Assembly: GCA_902489135.1 (NCBI GenBank)
Contig: CABTYW010000040.1
Coordinates: 1 to 18,866 of the forward strand
Direction of reading: 5' to 3'
DNA from: an uncultured Synergistaceae bacterium
GTDB taxonomy: Bacteria; Synergistota; Synergistia; Synergistales; Dethiosulfovibrionaceae
Length of the DNA stretch: 18,866 nucleotides
In this document: positions 1 to 7,101 of the stretch, piece after piece
How positions within the stretch are numbered: position 1 is the stretch's first letter
How the letters are laid out: every line of letters starts with the position of its first letter
Program-made: the position numbers and the translations under genes
Notes under the pieces: model-generated
Database searches by the model: none
Seen by the model: the letters and a program-made list of their open reading frames with translations, nothing else
What the model was told of the DNA's origin: nothing

Positions 1-1234
1 CCAGACCGCCGAAGGCAAAGAGGATGAGCTTGAAAATGGTGGCCGGACGGGAAATGCCGAAGCTGATGGCGATCAGTCCGATAATGACGGTGACGTAGCG
101 CGACAGACGCAAAATCTGGGCGTCGGTGGCCTGACGGTTGATGCGCCTCTGATAAATGTCGCGGGTGATGGCGCCGGTGGCGGAAATGAGCAGCGAGTCG
201 ATGGTGGACATGCCCGCCGCCATGATGCCCGTGATGAGCAGCGACGAGATGACGGGAGACAGACTCTTTTGCAGCAGCAGCGGCACGATAAAATCAATAT
301 CCTTGCCCTGCAGTCCCGGGATGGAAACGATGCCGTTGACGCCGGACCACTCGATGAGCGTCGCGGCGATCCACATGCCCAGCGTGCCCAGAATAGTGGC
401 CTTGAACATGACTTTATAGTCCTTCATGGCGAAGAACTTGGTGACCAGCGTGGGCTGCGAGATGGAGAAAAAGCTCCACAGAACGATCATGGAAACGTAG
501 TTTGCCCAGCCGTAAGAGCCGCCGACGCCGGGATGGGACATGTAGGCGGGATTGAGCTCCAACAGCTTGGCGGAAATGGCTTCGAAGCCGCCGCCCAGCC
601 GCACCGACACCACAAAAGTGACAATGGCCGTGGCCAGCATCAGGCCGCCCTGAATGACATCCGTCAGCATGGCGCCGCGAATGCCGCCGCTCATGCAGTA
701 GAGGATGACCACCAGTCCCATGCCCACAATGCCCACCCATTCGGGCGCGCCGGTGTAGACGCGCAAAATCACGCCCGCGCCGATGGTCTGGGCGCCCATC
801 ATGGGAATCATGAAGATGATCATGAGCAGCGCCTGGAAGGTTCGCAGCCCGTTGGACTCGAAACGGTCGCCCAGGTAGTCCGCCAGGGTCAAAAATCCCT
901 GAGTGTGTCCCAGCCGGATGAGCTTGCGCCCCACCAGCAGGACGGGAATGATCATGGAAAACACCAGTCCGGGCACGGAAATGGAAAGTCCCGCGAAGCC
1001 CACTTTATAGCAGGTGGCCGGGCAGCCCATAAAGGTGCTCATACTGTACTGCGTGGCAAAATAGGCGAAACCGCTGACGATGGCGCCGGCCTTGCCGCTC
1101 ATGACGAAGAAATCTTTCAGCGTGGTGGTGCGCTGCGCCGAAAAATAGCCGATGGCCGCCATCAGGACGAAATAAAAAGCCAGAACGCTGTAAAACACCG
1201 AGGGGATGGGCGTAAGTATTGATGAGATATTCAT
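1..1234 (-). CDS. Sodium:solute symporter (SSS family, PanF-like), C-terminus cut by window edge
   Basis: An inner-membrane Na+-coupled transporter of the SSS family. The frame is open from the ATG at 1232-1234 to the left edge, giving about 411 residues of an expected 450-500. The translation is almost entirely hydrophobic helices with short loops. It starts MNISSILTPIPSVFYSVLAF, has FFVMSGKAG and QYSMSTFMGCPA in the early helices, and carries the late motif MSTIDSLLISATGAITRDIY, which is typical of SSS proteins around helix 8. The family imports pantothenate, proline, acetate, sialic acid and other solutes with Na+. PanF-like pantothenate uptake is one possibility, but the substrate is not determinable here. 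The start lies 2 bases after the stop of the small upstream gene, whose last codons supply the GGGGAG ribosome site, so the two are translationally coupled. Confidence 0.9.
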   Translation of the reverse strand, partial: MNISSILTPIPSVFYSVLAFYFVLMAAIGYFSAQRTTTLKDFFVMSGKAGAIVSGFAYFATQYSMSTFMGCPATCYKVGFAGLSISVPGLVFSMIIPVLLVGRKLIRLGHTQGFLTLADYLGDRFESNGLRTFQALLMIIFMIPMMGAQTIGAGVILRVYTGAPEWVGIVGMGLVVILYCMSGGIRGAMLTDVIQGGLMLATAIVTFVVSVRLGGGFEAISAKLLELNPAYMSHPGVGGSYGWANYVSMIVLWSFFSISQPTLVTKFFAMKDYKVMFKATILGTLGMWIAATLIEWSGVNGIVSIPGLQGKDIDFIVPLLLQKSLSPVISSLLITGIMAAGMSTIDSLLISATGAITRDIYQRRINRQATDAQILRLSRYVTVIIGLIAISFGISRPATIFKLILFAFGGL

Positions 1235-1236
1235 GA

Positions 1237-1488
1237 CTACTCCCCTTTCCGTTCTTCATCGAACTGGTGATATTCGGGACGGGCCATGGCCTGCCGGTAG
1301 AACAGGACGATGAGAATCATGGTCAGAGCCGTGTGAACCGTCCAGCCCACGATGAACAGCGGCAGCCCGAAAATTACCGGAATGTACCGGCTGGCGTAAA
1401 AGAAAGGGAACGGAACCATAATGATGAAAAACATGAAGCCGAAGATGAGCGCCCACTTCTTTTCAAATGAGTTGCTGAAAATGTCCAT
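1237..1488 (-). CDS. Small two-helix membrane protein (DUF3311/YhdT-like), SSS symporter partner
   Basis: An 83-residue protein with two predicted membrane helices, roughly residues 12-30 and 38-62, and a charged C-terminal tail ending in EERKGE. The first helix ends in PFPFFYASRYIPVIFGLPLFI. The P...FGLP pattern resembles the DUF3311 family, and gene position resembles YhdT (DUF997), which precedes panF in E. coli. Such small proteins are commonly encoded immediately upstream of SSS symporters and may be subunits or assembly factors; their biochemical role is not established. The start is ATG at 1486-1488 with AGGAG 7 bases upstream. The gene ends 2 bases before the symporter start, so the pair is one operon expressed from the promoter at 1633-1661. 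Confidence 0.8.
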   Translation of the reverse strand: MDIFSNSFEKKWALIFGFMFFIIMVPFPFFYASRYIPVIFGLPLFIVGWTVHTALTMILIVLFYRQAMARPEYHQFDEERKGE

Positions 1489-1519
1489 GGAAGGACTCCT
1501 TTCTGAAATTCACATTACA

Positions 1520-1593
1520 GGACAGCGTTGCTGTCCGTGCCGAAAAAACTTCCCCCCTTCACCGTGAAGTCATCAACGCTTTTCGAAAACGTT
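1520..1593 (-). promoter_or_regulatory. Leader inverted repeats upstream of the symporter operon
   Basis: Two symmetric elements lie in the 5' leader of the DUF3311-like/SSS operon. One is a 7-bp perfect inverted repeat with a 3-base centre (GGACAGC-GTT-GCTGTCC, 1520-1536), about 20 bases before the ribosome site. The other is an inverted repeat at 1575-1593, with the 10-bp palindrome TTTTCGAAAA flanked by AACG and CGTT and one extra base on one side. The second sits just downstream of an additional TATAAT (1603-1608, minus strand) and could be a repressor operator. The function is inferred from position only. Confidence 0.45.
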
Positions 1594-1632
1594 CACTACA
1601 CTATTATAATGTATTCTATAAATTCAATTTAA

Positions 1633-1661
1633 AGTATAGTAACGCGCCTTTTTTCTGTCAA
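1633..1661 (-). promoter_or_regulatory. Sigma-70-type promoter for the symporter operon
   Basis: On the minus strand, TTGACA (1656-1661) is separated by exactly 17 bases from TATACT (1633-1638), an almost perfect housekeeping promoter. The expected start of transcription is near 1626, giving a leader of about 140 bases before the small membrane protein gene. A second -10-like TATAAT lies downstream at 1603-1608 without a good -35. Confidence 0.8.
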
Positions 1662-2256
1662 CAGGAAGACAGAGAAATCTTGAAGACGGCATCATCGGGA
1701 AATGAAAAGTTTCTTCGGCGGTTCCTTCAGGAATTTTTCCGGTTTTCAAAGGAACGCCCAGGGGGCGAAAACCGCTGCCGCAGGATCGCTTTGTATGTAA
1801 ACGCCGGGACGCTTGGGACTTTCCGGTTCGGAAAAAACGGCCTGCCCGGTGACGGGCGCAAAAAAGGCGGGAGGAAAGACGGATAAGAAACGTCGAAAGA
1901 AGGGATTTAAAGCGCGCCTGCCATTGGCGGAAAAATTTCGCTCAATTTCACGGACTCCGTCATGGCGTCCCCGCGGCGGTCGGCCGGACAGGCGCGCTGC
2001 CGACGTGACGACGGATCTCGCCATCGATGTATCGGCGGCACGCTGCATGGGCGAGCTCCCTCAGCGGGGAAGCTTGGCCGCTCTGCAGGGATAAAAACGT
2101 TTGAACGCGCGCTTTTTCCCGTTAATGGGGGGCGAAAAATTTCCGCCTGGCGCTGTTTGCCCGTCACGGTCTTCGCCTTTTTCGCGTGTTGCGTTGGCGT
2201 TCAGTTTTTGCGTCGGCGTTCAGTGGCCGGCAGACGCTTTCAAAAAGTTCGCGCCC
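1662..2256. other. Intergenic stretch without a convincing gene
   Basis: About 600 bases between the symporter promoter and the terminator of the sugar transferase gene. Open frames exist on both strands, up to about 100 codons, but they give low-complexity Arg/Pro/Ala-rich translations, lack ribosome sites and overlap each other. The only structure seen is a short tandem duplication at 2192-2229 and AT-rich palindromic cores such as GCGAAAAATTTCCGC near 2134. No RNA gene was recognised. Confidence 0.6.
2192..2229. repeat. Short 19-bp tandem duplication
   Basis: Two adjacent 19-base units start at 2192 and 2211. Their first 14 bases match with one difference (CGTTGGCGTTCAGT and CGTCGGCGTTCAGT), and the rest has diverged. 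It lies in non-coding sequence and is probably a slippage duplication with no evident function. Confidence 0.5.
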
Positions 2257-2293
2257 AAAAAAAGAGTTCCGCCGTCAAAACGGCGGAACTCTT
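2257..2293 (-). terminator. Intrinsic terminator of the sugar transferase gene
   Basis: A 13-bp perfect stem (arms 2262-2274 and 2281-2293) with a 6-base loop is followed on the minus strand by a run of seven T (2257-2263). It begins 5 bases after the TAA at 2298-2300, a textbook rho-independent terminator. Confidence 0.92.
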
Positions 2294-2297
2294 GGCG

Positions 2298-3629
2298 TTA
2301 AGACGTGACGCCCCGAGAGCTGGAAGGCATGAAAAGCACCTTGATGGTGCTGATCATAATGTAGAAATCGAACGTCAGAGAAAAATTTTGAATGTAGAGC
2401 AGATCCAGCTTGAGCTTGTCCTCGAAAAGGGTGTTGTATCGTCCGAAGACCTGGGCGTAACCCGTGAGCCCCGCTTTCACCTTCAGGCGGTAGCGGAATT
2501 CGGGATAGCTTTTGCAGTAGTCTTCGACAAGCTCGGGACGTTCGGGGCGCGGCCCCACAATGGACATGTCGCCCTTCAGAATGTTGATGAGCTGCGGCAG
2601 CTCGTCGATGCGGAGGCTTCTGATCCAACGGCCCACGGGAGTGATGCGGCTGTCGTGCCGCGATGCCAGTCGGGCGCCGTCTTTTTCGGCATGCTCCACC
2701 ATGCTGCGGAACTTTAAAAGAAGAAATTCCCGTCCGTTGAGCGTGACGCGCTTCTGCCTGAACAGCACGGGACCGCCGTCATAAAAGTGAATCAGCAACG
2801 CCGTGACCAGCATGACGGGGCTCAGGAGAAGCAGTGCCGCCGAAGAGACCAGGATATCCACCAGGCGCTTGAGCAGACGCTGTTCGCTGTTCATCTGGTG
2901 ATTTCGAAAGAGAAAAGCGGGAATGTCGTCAATTTGGCACAGCGTCGCCTCGTGGATGAAGATTTCATCCACCGTGGGCACCATAAGAAGCCGCTTGTTC
3001 GTCTCGTAGCAGCGGCGAAGCACCATGCTACGAAGCTCGGGAGTGCCATGTCCCATAAGGAGCACCAGCGGCTGACTGTCGATGGCTCTGATGATGTCTT
3101 GGGGCGCGTCGCTGCCGTGACAGGAAGCGACGATATGATACCGTTTGTTTTCCAGGAGAAACTTTTGCAGCATCCGCCGGTCGTCCTGGGGATTGCAGAG
3201 AATGGCCAGTGCATTGCGCGGCGGGTTCAGCCAGAAATAAAAACGGTTGGCCAGGAAATAAATCACCGCGGCGGACAGGCCTTGGACGACAAAACAGGCC
3301 ACCATCGGAAAAACATTGATAAAGCGGTGAAGCATAAGGCTCAGCTGACAGTAGCCCAGAATGTTGCTCAGCGCGGCCGCCAGCGAAAAGGAATAGATCA
3401 TTTCGCGCAGGCGCAGCACGCCGATTCTGTAGGACTGATAGGAAACGCTGAGTACGGCGAAAATCAGCAGATAAACGCCGCCGATGACGTAGTTGTCCTT
3501 GAAGAGCAGCCGCGGCACTTCGTAGAAAAGCTTATAAGTTCCCACGTAGAGCCCCGGGGCGGACAGAAACAGCGCCAGCTTGAAGAGGAAGATGAGCGAT
3601 TTTTTGAATTTTTTTGCAAAATTTTTCAT
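2298..3629 (-). CDS. Polyprenyl-phosphate sugar phosphotransferase (WbaP/EpsE-type initiating transferase)
   Basis: An initiating glycosyl-phosphate transferase. The family transfers a sugar-1-phosphate from a nucleotide sugar to undecaprenyl phosphate on the cytoplasmic side of the membrane, starting exopolysaccharide, capsule or O-antigen units. The N-terminal half has about four membrane helices followed by a soluble CoA-binding-like fold. The C-terminal ~200 residues are the bacterial sugar transferase domain: a reentrant hydrophobic segment after RLLKRLVDILVS, then FRQKRVTLNGREFLLLKFRS, LRIDELPQLINILKGDMSIV, VGPRPERPE and KAGLTGYAQV. The frame is open to 3749, but the promoter -10 lies at 3724-3729 and the upstream ATGs have no ribosome site. 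ATG at 3629 has AGGGA 6 bases before it and starts a basic, membrane-entering sequence, giving 443 residues. The sugar specificity is unknown. It stands alone, with no other polysaccharide genes nearby, and has its own promoter and terminator. Confidence 0.9.
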   Translation of the reverse strand: MKNFAKKFKKSLIFLFKLALFLSAPGLYVGTYKLFYEVPRLLFKDNYVIGGVYLLIFAVLSVSYQSYRIGVLRLREMIYSFSLAAALSNILGYCQLSLMLHRFINVFPMVACFVVQGLSAAVIYFLANRFYFWLNPPRNALAILCNPQDDRRMLQKFLLENKRYHIVASCHGSDAPQDIIRAIDSQPLVLLMGHGTPELRSMVLRRCYETNKRLLMVPTVDEIFIHEATLCQIDDIPAFLFRNHQMNSEQRLLKRLVDILVSSAALLLLSPVMLVTALLIHFYDGGPVLFRQKRVTLNGREFLLLKFRSMVEHAEKDGARLASRHDSRITPVGRWIRSLRIDELPQLINILKGDMSIVGPRPERPELVEDYCKSYPEFRYRLKVKAGLTGYAQVFGRYNTLFEDKLKLDLLYIQNFSLTFDFYIMISTIKVLFMPSSSRGVTS

Positions 3630-3723
3630 GAGAGATCCCTGACTTCCCGCGTAGAAGACAAATTTTGAGGGCATGAAGAAAAAGCGAAAGGAAAACGAAA
3701 AAGCGATCCTGTCTATTTTTTCA

Positions 3724-3752
3724 ATTTTATCATGAAAAGAACGAGACATTAA
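3724..3752 (-). promoter_or_regulatory. Probable promoter of the sugar transferase gene (extended -10)
   Basis: On the minus strand an extended -10, TGATAAAAT (3724-3732), has a weak -35, TTAATG (3747-3752), 17 bases upstream. Transcription would start near 3717, downstream of the longest possible ATG (3749), which supports the shorter start at 3629. Confidence 0.55.
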
Positions 3753-3840
3753 AAAATTTTTTATGGAGGCACTTTCACGGTTTTTGCAGCTCGGCGGAAA
3801 ATTTTGAGCTTTCGTGCGTCCGCGGGATTTTCACGAAGTC

Positions 3841-3881
3841 AAAAAACGCCGGCAAGAGCGGGCCTTCCCCGACTTACCGGC
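3841..3881 (-). terminator. Intrinsic terminator of the tctCBA operon
   Basis: A 9-bp stem with one G-U pair (arms 3848-3856 and 3873-3881) encloses a 4-bp CGGG/CCCG inner stem and is followed on the minus strand by six T (3841-3846). It lies about 90 bases after the tctA stop and before the sugar transferase promoter. Confidence 0.75.
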
Positions 3882-3972
3882 AGTTTTCAATGGAGCTCAT
3901 GGTGACGGCGCCGGGCGTCCCCGGCAGAGTAACGGAAAAACATGGGTGTCATGGGGCGCCCACAAAAAAGCG

Positions 3973-5442
3973 TCAGACGGCGCGCCTCTTTTTACGGATC
4001 AGCGCCGGCAGCAAAAGCAGCAAAATGCAGCCCCACAGCGCGATGCACAGCGGACGGGTGAAGAAAATGGAATAGGAACCGTTGGAGATGGCCAGCGCTC
4101 CGCCGAAGCCCTCTTCGGTGATGCGCCCCAGAATCAGCCCCAGGACCAGGGCTCCCAGGTCAAAGCCCAAGCGGTGCAGGAAATATCCCAAAAATCCGAA
4201 GCCCAGCATGGTCCACACGTCAAACATCATATTGCGGATGGCGAAGCTGCCCATCACCGATAAGACGGCGATGGCGGGAATGAGAAGCGAATTGGGCGCC
4301 GTGGAAATGCGCGCGAAAAATGGCGCCAGATAGATGCCCAGAAACAGAAAGACCAGATTGCTCAAAAAGAGCGAGAGAATAAACCCGTAAGTAATGGTGC
4401 CGTATTTGGTAAACAGTTCAGGCCCGGGAATGAGATTGTTGATGGTCAGACCGCCCATGAGACAGGCCGCCACGGAGTTGCCCGGAATTCCCAGCGTGAG
4501 CATGGGCACCAGAGAACCGCCCACACAGCCGTTGTTGGCGCTCTCCGAGGCGGCAACGCCCTTGGGATTGCCCGTGCCGAAGCTCTCGGGATCTTTATCC
4601 AGCGATTTGGCCATGTTGTAGGAGATAAAGGCCGAAATGGTGGCTCCGGCGCCGGGAAGCATCCCCACAATGGTTCCGATGATGCCGCCTCGGCCGATGG
4701 TGGGCGCCAGTCCGCGGGGCAACTTTTTGCTCTTCAGCGTCGACAGATCGGCGCCCAATTCCTGAACGATGCTGGTTTCGCCCGTCAATTCAAGCAGCTG
4801 GCTGATGGAGAAAAGTCCGATGAGCGCCGGAATGTCCTTGATGCCGTCGTAAAGCTCCGGACAGTTTTCGGCAAAACGGGGATAAGCGTCCATGGGATCA
4901 GCGCCGATGGAGGCGATGAGAAGTCCCATGACGCCGGAAATCAGCCCCTTCAGAAGATTGCCGCTGGTGAGCGTCACAATGCTGGTCAGCCCCATGACGG
5001 CCAGCAGGAAGTTTTCGGGCGGTCCGAAACGAAGCGAGAACTTTGCCAGAACGGGGGCCACCAGAAGCAGCGCGATGGTGGAGATAATGCCGCCCCAGAA
5101 GCTGGCTACCGTCGCGACGGTGATGGCAATGCCGCCCTGGCCTTTCCTCGTCATGGGATAGCCGTCAAAGGTCGTGGCCGCGGCGGCAGGCGTTCCCGGA
5201 GTGGAAAGAAGGATGGACGAAATGGCGCCGCCGAACATGCCTCCGGAGTAAACGCCGCCCATGAGCGCGAGGCCGACGACGGGGTTCATGCCGAAAGTCA
5301 CCGGAATGAGCAGAGCCACCGCCATGGTAGCGGTCAGGCCGGGGATGGCTCCGATAATGACGCCGCCCACGGTGCCGAAAAAGACGGCCAGCAGCGGAGC
5401 CGGGGCGCAGAGCGTCCGTGCGGCTTCAACGATCATTTCCAT
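3973..5442 (-). CDS. tctA: Tripartite tricarboxylate transporter, large permease TctA
   Basis: The large membrane subunit of a TTT-family transporter. With TctB it forms the Na+- or proton-coupled channel for carboxylates delivered by the periplasmic protein TctC. The 489 residues (family usual about 500) are nearly all transmembrane. Conserved family stretches are visible: VGGVIIGAIPGLTATMAVAL near residue 30, GGVYSGGMFGGAISSILLST and PGTPAAAATTFDGYPM near 65-95, MLPGAGATISAFISYNMAKS in the middle, and TLGIPGNSVAACLMGGL near 315. The ATG at 5440-5442 follows an AGGAGG site placed right at the tctB stop codon. It is the last gene of tctC-tctB-tctA, with a terminator about 90 bases downstream. 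The substrate (citrate, another di- or tricarboxylate, or a different acid) cannot be assigned. Confidence 0.95.
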   Translation of the reverse strand: MEMIVEAARTLCAPAPLLAVFFGTVGGVIIGAIPGLTATMAVALLIPVTFGMNPVVGLALMGGVYSGGMFGGAISSILLSTPGTPAAAATTFDGYPMTRKGQGGIAITVATVASFWGGIISTIALLLVAPVLAKFSLRFGPPENFLLAVMGLTSIVTLTSGNLLKGLISGVMGLLIASIGADPMDAYPRFAENCPELYDGIKDIPALIGLFSISQLLELTGETSIVQELGADLSTLKSKKLPRGLAPTIGRGGIIGTIVGMLPGAGATISAFISYNMAKSLDKDPESFGTGNPKGVAASESANNGCVGGSLVPMLTLGIPGNSVAACLMGGLTINNLIPGPELFTKYGTITYGFILSLFLSNLVFLFLGIYLAPFFARISTAPNSLLIPAIAVLSVMGSFAIRNMMFDVWTMLGFGFLGYFLHRLGFDLGALVLGLILGRITEEGFGGALAISNGSYSIFFTRPLCIALWGCILLLLLPALIRKKRRAV

Positions 5443-5443
5443 G

Positions 5444-5455
5444 AGGAGGCCTCCT
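5444..5455 (-). promoter_or_regulatory. Palindromic ribosome-binding site of tctA
   Basis: The Shine-Dalgarno of tctA is half of a 12-bp perfect palindrome, AGGAGGCCTCCT, that abuts the tctB stop codon (TAA, 5455-5457). The self-complementary site could limit initiation unless ribosomes arriving from tctB open it, a possible translational coupling device. Inferred from sequence only. Confidence 0.45.
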
Positions 5456-5958
5456 TACAGCGCAAGCCACGCCAGCTTCGCCTTTTCCAGCGAACCGACG
5501 ATGTCGGAAAAAGTGAATTCCTCGAAAATTCCCAGAGGCACCGGAACGTTCAGAAACTTCGCAAAAACGCCGTAAACCAACAGCATCAGCACCGCCGTGC
5601 TGGCGATGAGGACCGGCGTCCGCCGCAGGCCGAGGCTCCATGCCGCAATCAGCATATACAGCGCGCCCGCGGCATAAAATCCCACGTATTTCATGGACAG
5701 AACGCACAGCACCGTCAAAATCACCGTGAGGGCGAAAGAGGAAGGAGCTTTAATCCACGTCGGCTTTGATCCATCGCCGCCGAAGAGGGAAGAGACCAGC
5801 AGCAGGCCGCACAGAACAGCCATGATCGCCAGCAGAAAGCGCACGTACTGCGAAGCGTGAACCGCGTAGGAAGGAAATTTTTGAACTGCCGAATAAACGG
5901 CGCCGGCCAGGATAATCCCTCCGGCGCCTGAAAGGACGTTCAGTGTCTTTTTATTCAT
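5455..5958 (-). CDS. tctB: Tripartite tricarboxylate transporter, small permease TctB
   Basis: The small membrane subunit of the TTT transporter: 167 residues with four expected helices. Hydrophobic stretches are seen near residues 8-25, 43-63, 75-110 (interrupted) and 118-140. The length and topology match TctB, whose sequence is poorly conserved, so the call leans on its position between tctC and tctA. A longer in-frame start exists at 6030, but it would overlap tctC by more than 50 bases. ATG at 5956-5958 begins MNKKTLNVLSGAGG and has GGAAGG a few bases upstream. It starts 19 bases after the tctC stop and ends 12 bases before the tctA start. Confidence 0.88.
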   Translation of the reverse strand: MNKKTLNVLSGAGGIILAGAVYSAVQKFPSYAVHASQYVRFLLAIMAVLCGLLLVSSLFGGDGSKPTWIKAPSSFALTVILTVLCVLSMKYVGFYAAGALYMLIAAWSLGLRRTPVLIASTAVLMLLVYGVFAKFLNVPVPLGIFEEFTFSDIVGSLEKAKLAWLAL

Positions 5959-5977
5959 GAGCCTTCCGAAGGACCGA

Positions 5978-6922
5978 CTACCACGGCGCCACTTCAAAAG
6001 CCTTGTCGGTTGCGGCCTGAAGGCCCTCAAGATAGGCCTGATAATCGGCGGCGTTCATCTCGTTGAGCAGCAGAGAGCCCTTGGCAGCCTCCTGGAACTC
6101 CGGGTCGGCGATGGTTTTGGAAAACATCTCGCGGATTTTTGCCAGAGCCTCGGCGTCAATGCCCTTGGGGGCGGCGAAGCCGCGGGAAGAATCGGAAACG
6201 ACCTCAGGATACCCGAGCTCATCGATGCAGGGAACATCGGGCATCATGTCGCTGCGTTTATGAGCCATGACAGCCAGGCAGCGCATCTCGCCGGAACGAA
6301 CCTGCGCTTCCACCTGAGAGACGTTCATGAAACCCACCGTCACATGACCGCCCATGACGTTGGCCTTGGCGGCGGAAGAACCCTTGGAAGGCACGGGACG
6401 GAGCTTAATGCCCAAAGCTTTTTCAGTGGCGATGCGGGCGAAGTCGTCGTCGCCGCCGGGGCCCGAAGTGGAAGCCGTGCAGTTTTCGTTGGCCTTGGCA
6501 TATTCGGCGAGACCGGCCAGATCCTTGATGGGACTGGCGCCGGGCACCACGATGACGCCGGGGTCGGTAACCAGATTGCCCACATACTCAAAGTCAGTGA
6601 GCTTGTAGCGGGCGCGCTTTGCCGAGATGTGAGCCGTCAGATGGGGCGTGTACAGACAGCCGAAGGTATAGCCGTCCTTTTTGGCGTTGGCGATGGCCTG
6701 AAAGCCGATCTGTCCGCCCGCTCCGGGCATGTTGTCGATGACCATGGGAGCCCCTAGGTACTTTTCGCCGAACTTGGCCAGCAGGCGCGCCATGGTGTCG
6801 GTGCCGCCGCCCGCTTCAGAGGGGACGATGATGTGAACGGGCTTCTCCGGATAGGCCGCGAAAGCGGCGCAGGAACCGCAGAAAGCGGCGGTGAACGCAA
6901 GAACTGAGAGGAACTTTTTCAT
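5978..6922 (-). CDS. tctC: Tripartite tricarboxylate transporter substrate-binding protein TctC (Bug family)
   Basis: The extracytoplasmic solute-binding protein that delivers its ligand to the TctAB permease. The 314 residues begin with a signal peptide, MKKFLSVLAFTAAFCGSCAA, with likely cleavage after AFA near residue 22. The mature part opens with the family pattern YPEKPVHIIVPSEAGGGTDT and NMPGAGGQIG, the two loops that grip a carboxylate in Bug proteins. Later parts fit too: PGVIVVPGASPIKDLAGL, the ASTSGPGGDDDF segment and VGFMNVSQVEAQVRSGEMR. GGAG lies 10 bases before the ATG at 6920-6922. It is the first gene of the operon, about 60 bases from a clear promoter. Bug proteins bind many carboxylates, so the ligand is open. 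Confidence 0.94.
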   Translation of the reverse strand: MKKFLSVLAFTAAFCGSCAAFAAYPEKPVHIIVPSEAGGGTDTMARLLAKFGEKYLGAPMVIDNMPGAGGQIGFQAIANAKKDGYTFGCLYTPHLTAHISAKRARYKLTDFEYVGNLVTDPGVIVVPGASPIKDLAGLAEYAKANENCTASTSGPGGDDDFARIATEKALGIKLRPVPSKGSSAAKANVMGGHVTVGFMNVSQVEAQVRSGEMRCLAVMAHKRSDMMPDVPCIDELGYPEVVSDSSRGFAAPKGIDAEALAKIREMFSKTIADPEFQEAAKGSLLLNEMNAADYQAYLEGLQAATDKAFEVAPW

Positions 6923-6990
6923 AATGTGACCACTCCATTCTTAAAAAATATGACCTGCGGAGAATAAATGCCGATAAAGCTTCTTTTTTT

Positions 6991-7018
6991 ATTATACAGA
7001 TTTTATTGATTTTGTAAA
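6991..7018 (-). promoter_or_regulatory. Promoter of tctCBA
   Basis: Minus strand: TTTACA (7013-7018), 16 bases, then perfect TATAAT (6991-6996), within an AT-rich stretch. Transcription should start near 6984, about 60 bases before tctC. Confidence 0.75.
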
Positions 7019-7036
7019 AAGCATGTTAAAGGTTGT

Positions 7037-7063
7037 TGAGGCGTCAAACTTTTGTACGCCTCA
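7037..7063 (-). terminator. Hairpin downstream of trkH, possible weak terminator
   Basis: An 8-bp perfect stem (TGAGGCGT at 7037-7044, ACGCCTCA at 7056-7063) with an 11-base loop lies 38 bases after the trkH stop. The T tract following it on the minus strand is poor, so termination may be incomplete or helped by Rho. Confidence 0.45.
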
Positions 7064-7101
7064 GGGCCGCAGCGCCTGCCCCAAACCGGGACTGCCGGCG
7101 G

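Noticed and set aside
269..1222. 317-codon plus-strand open frame across the SSS symporter
   Set aside because: Hydrophilic His/Gln/Gly-rich antisense translation. The minus strand encodes a membrane protein with SSS motifs through the same stretch.
1962..2717. 251-codon plus-strand open frame from the intergenic stretch into the sugar transferase
   Set aside because: It runs through a perfect terminator hairpin and then antisense to a well-supported gene, and has no ribosome site.
3629..3749. Longer N-terminus of the sugar transferase starting at 3749
   Set aside because: The likely promoter -10 lies at 3724-3729, inside that extension, and neither upstream ATG has a ribosome site.
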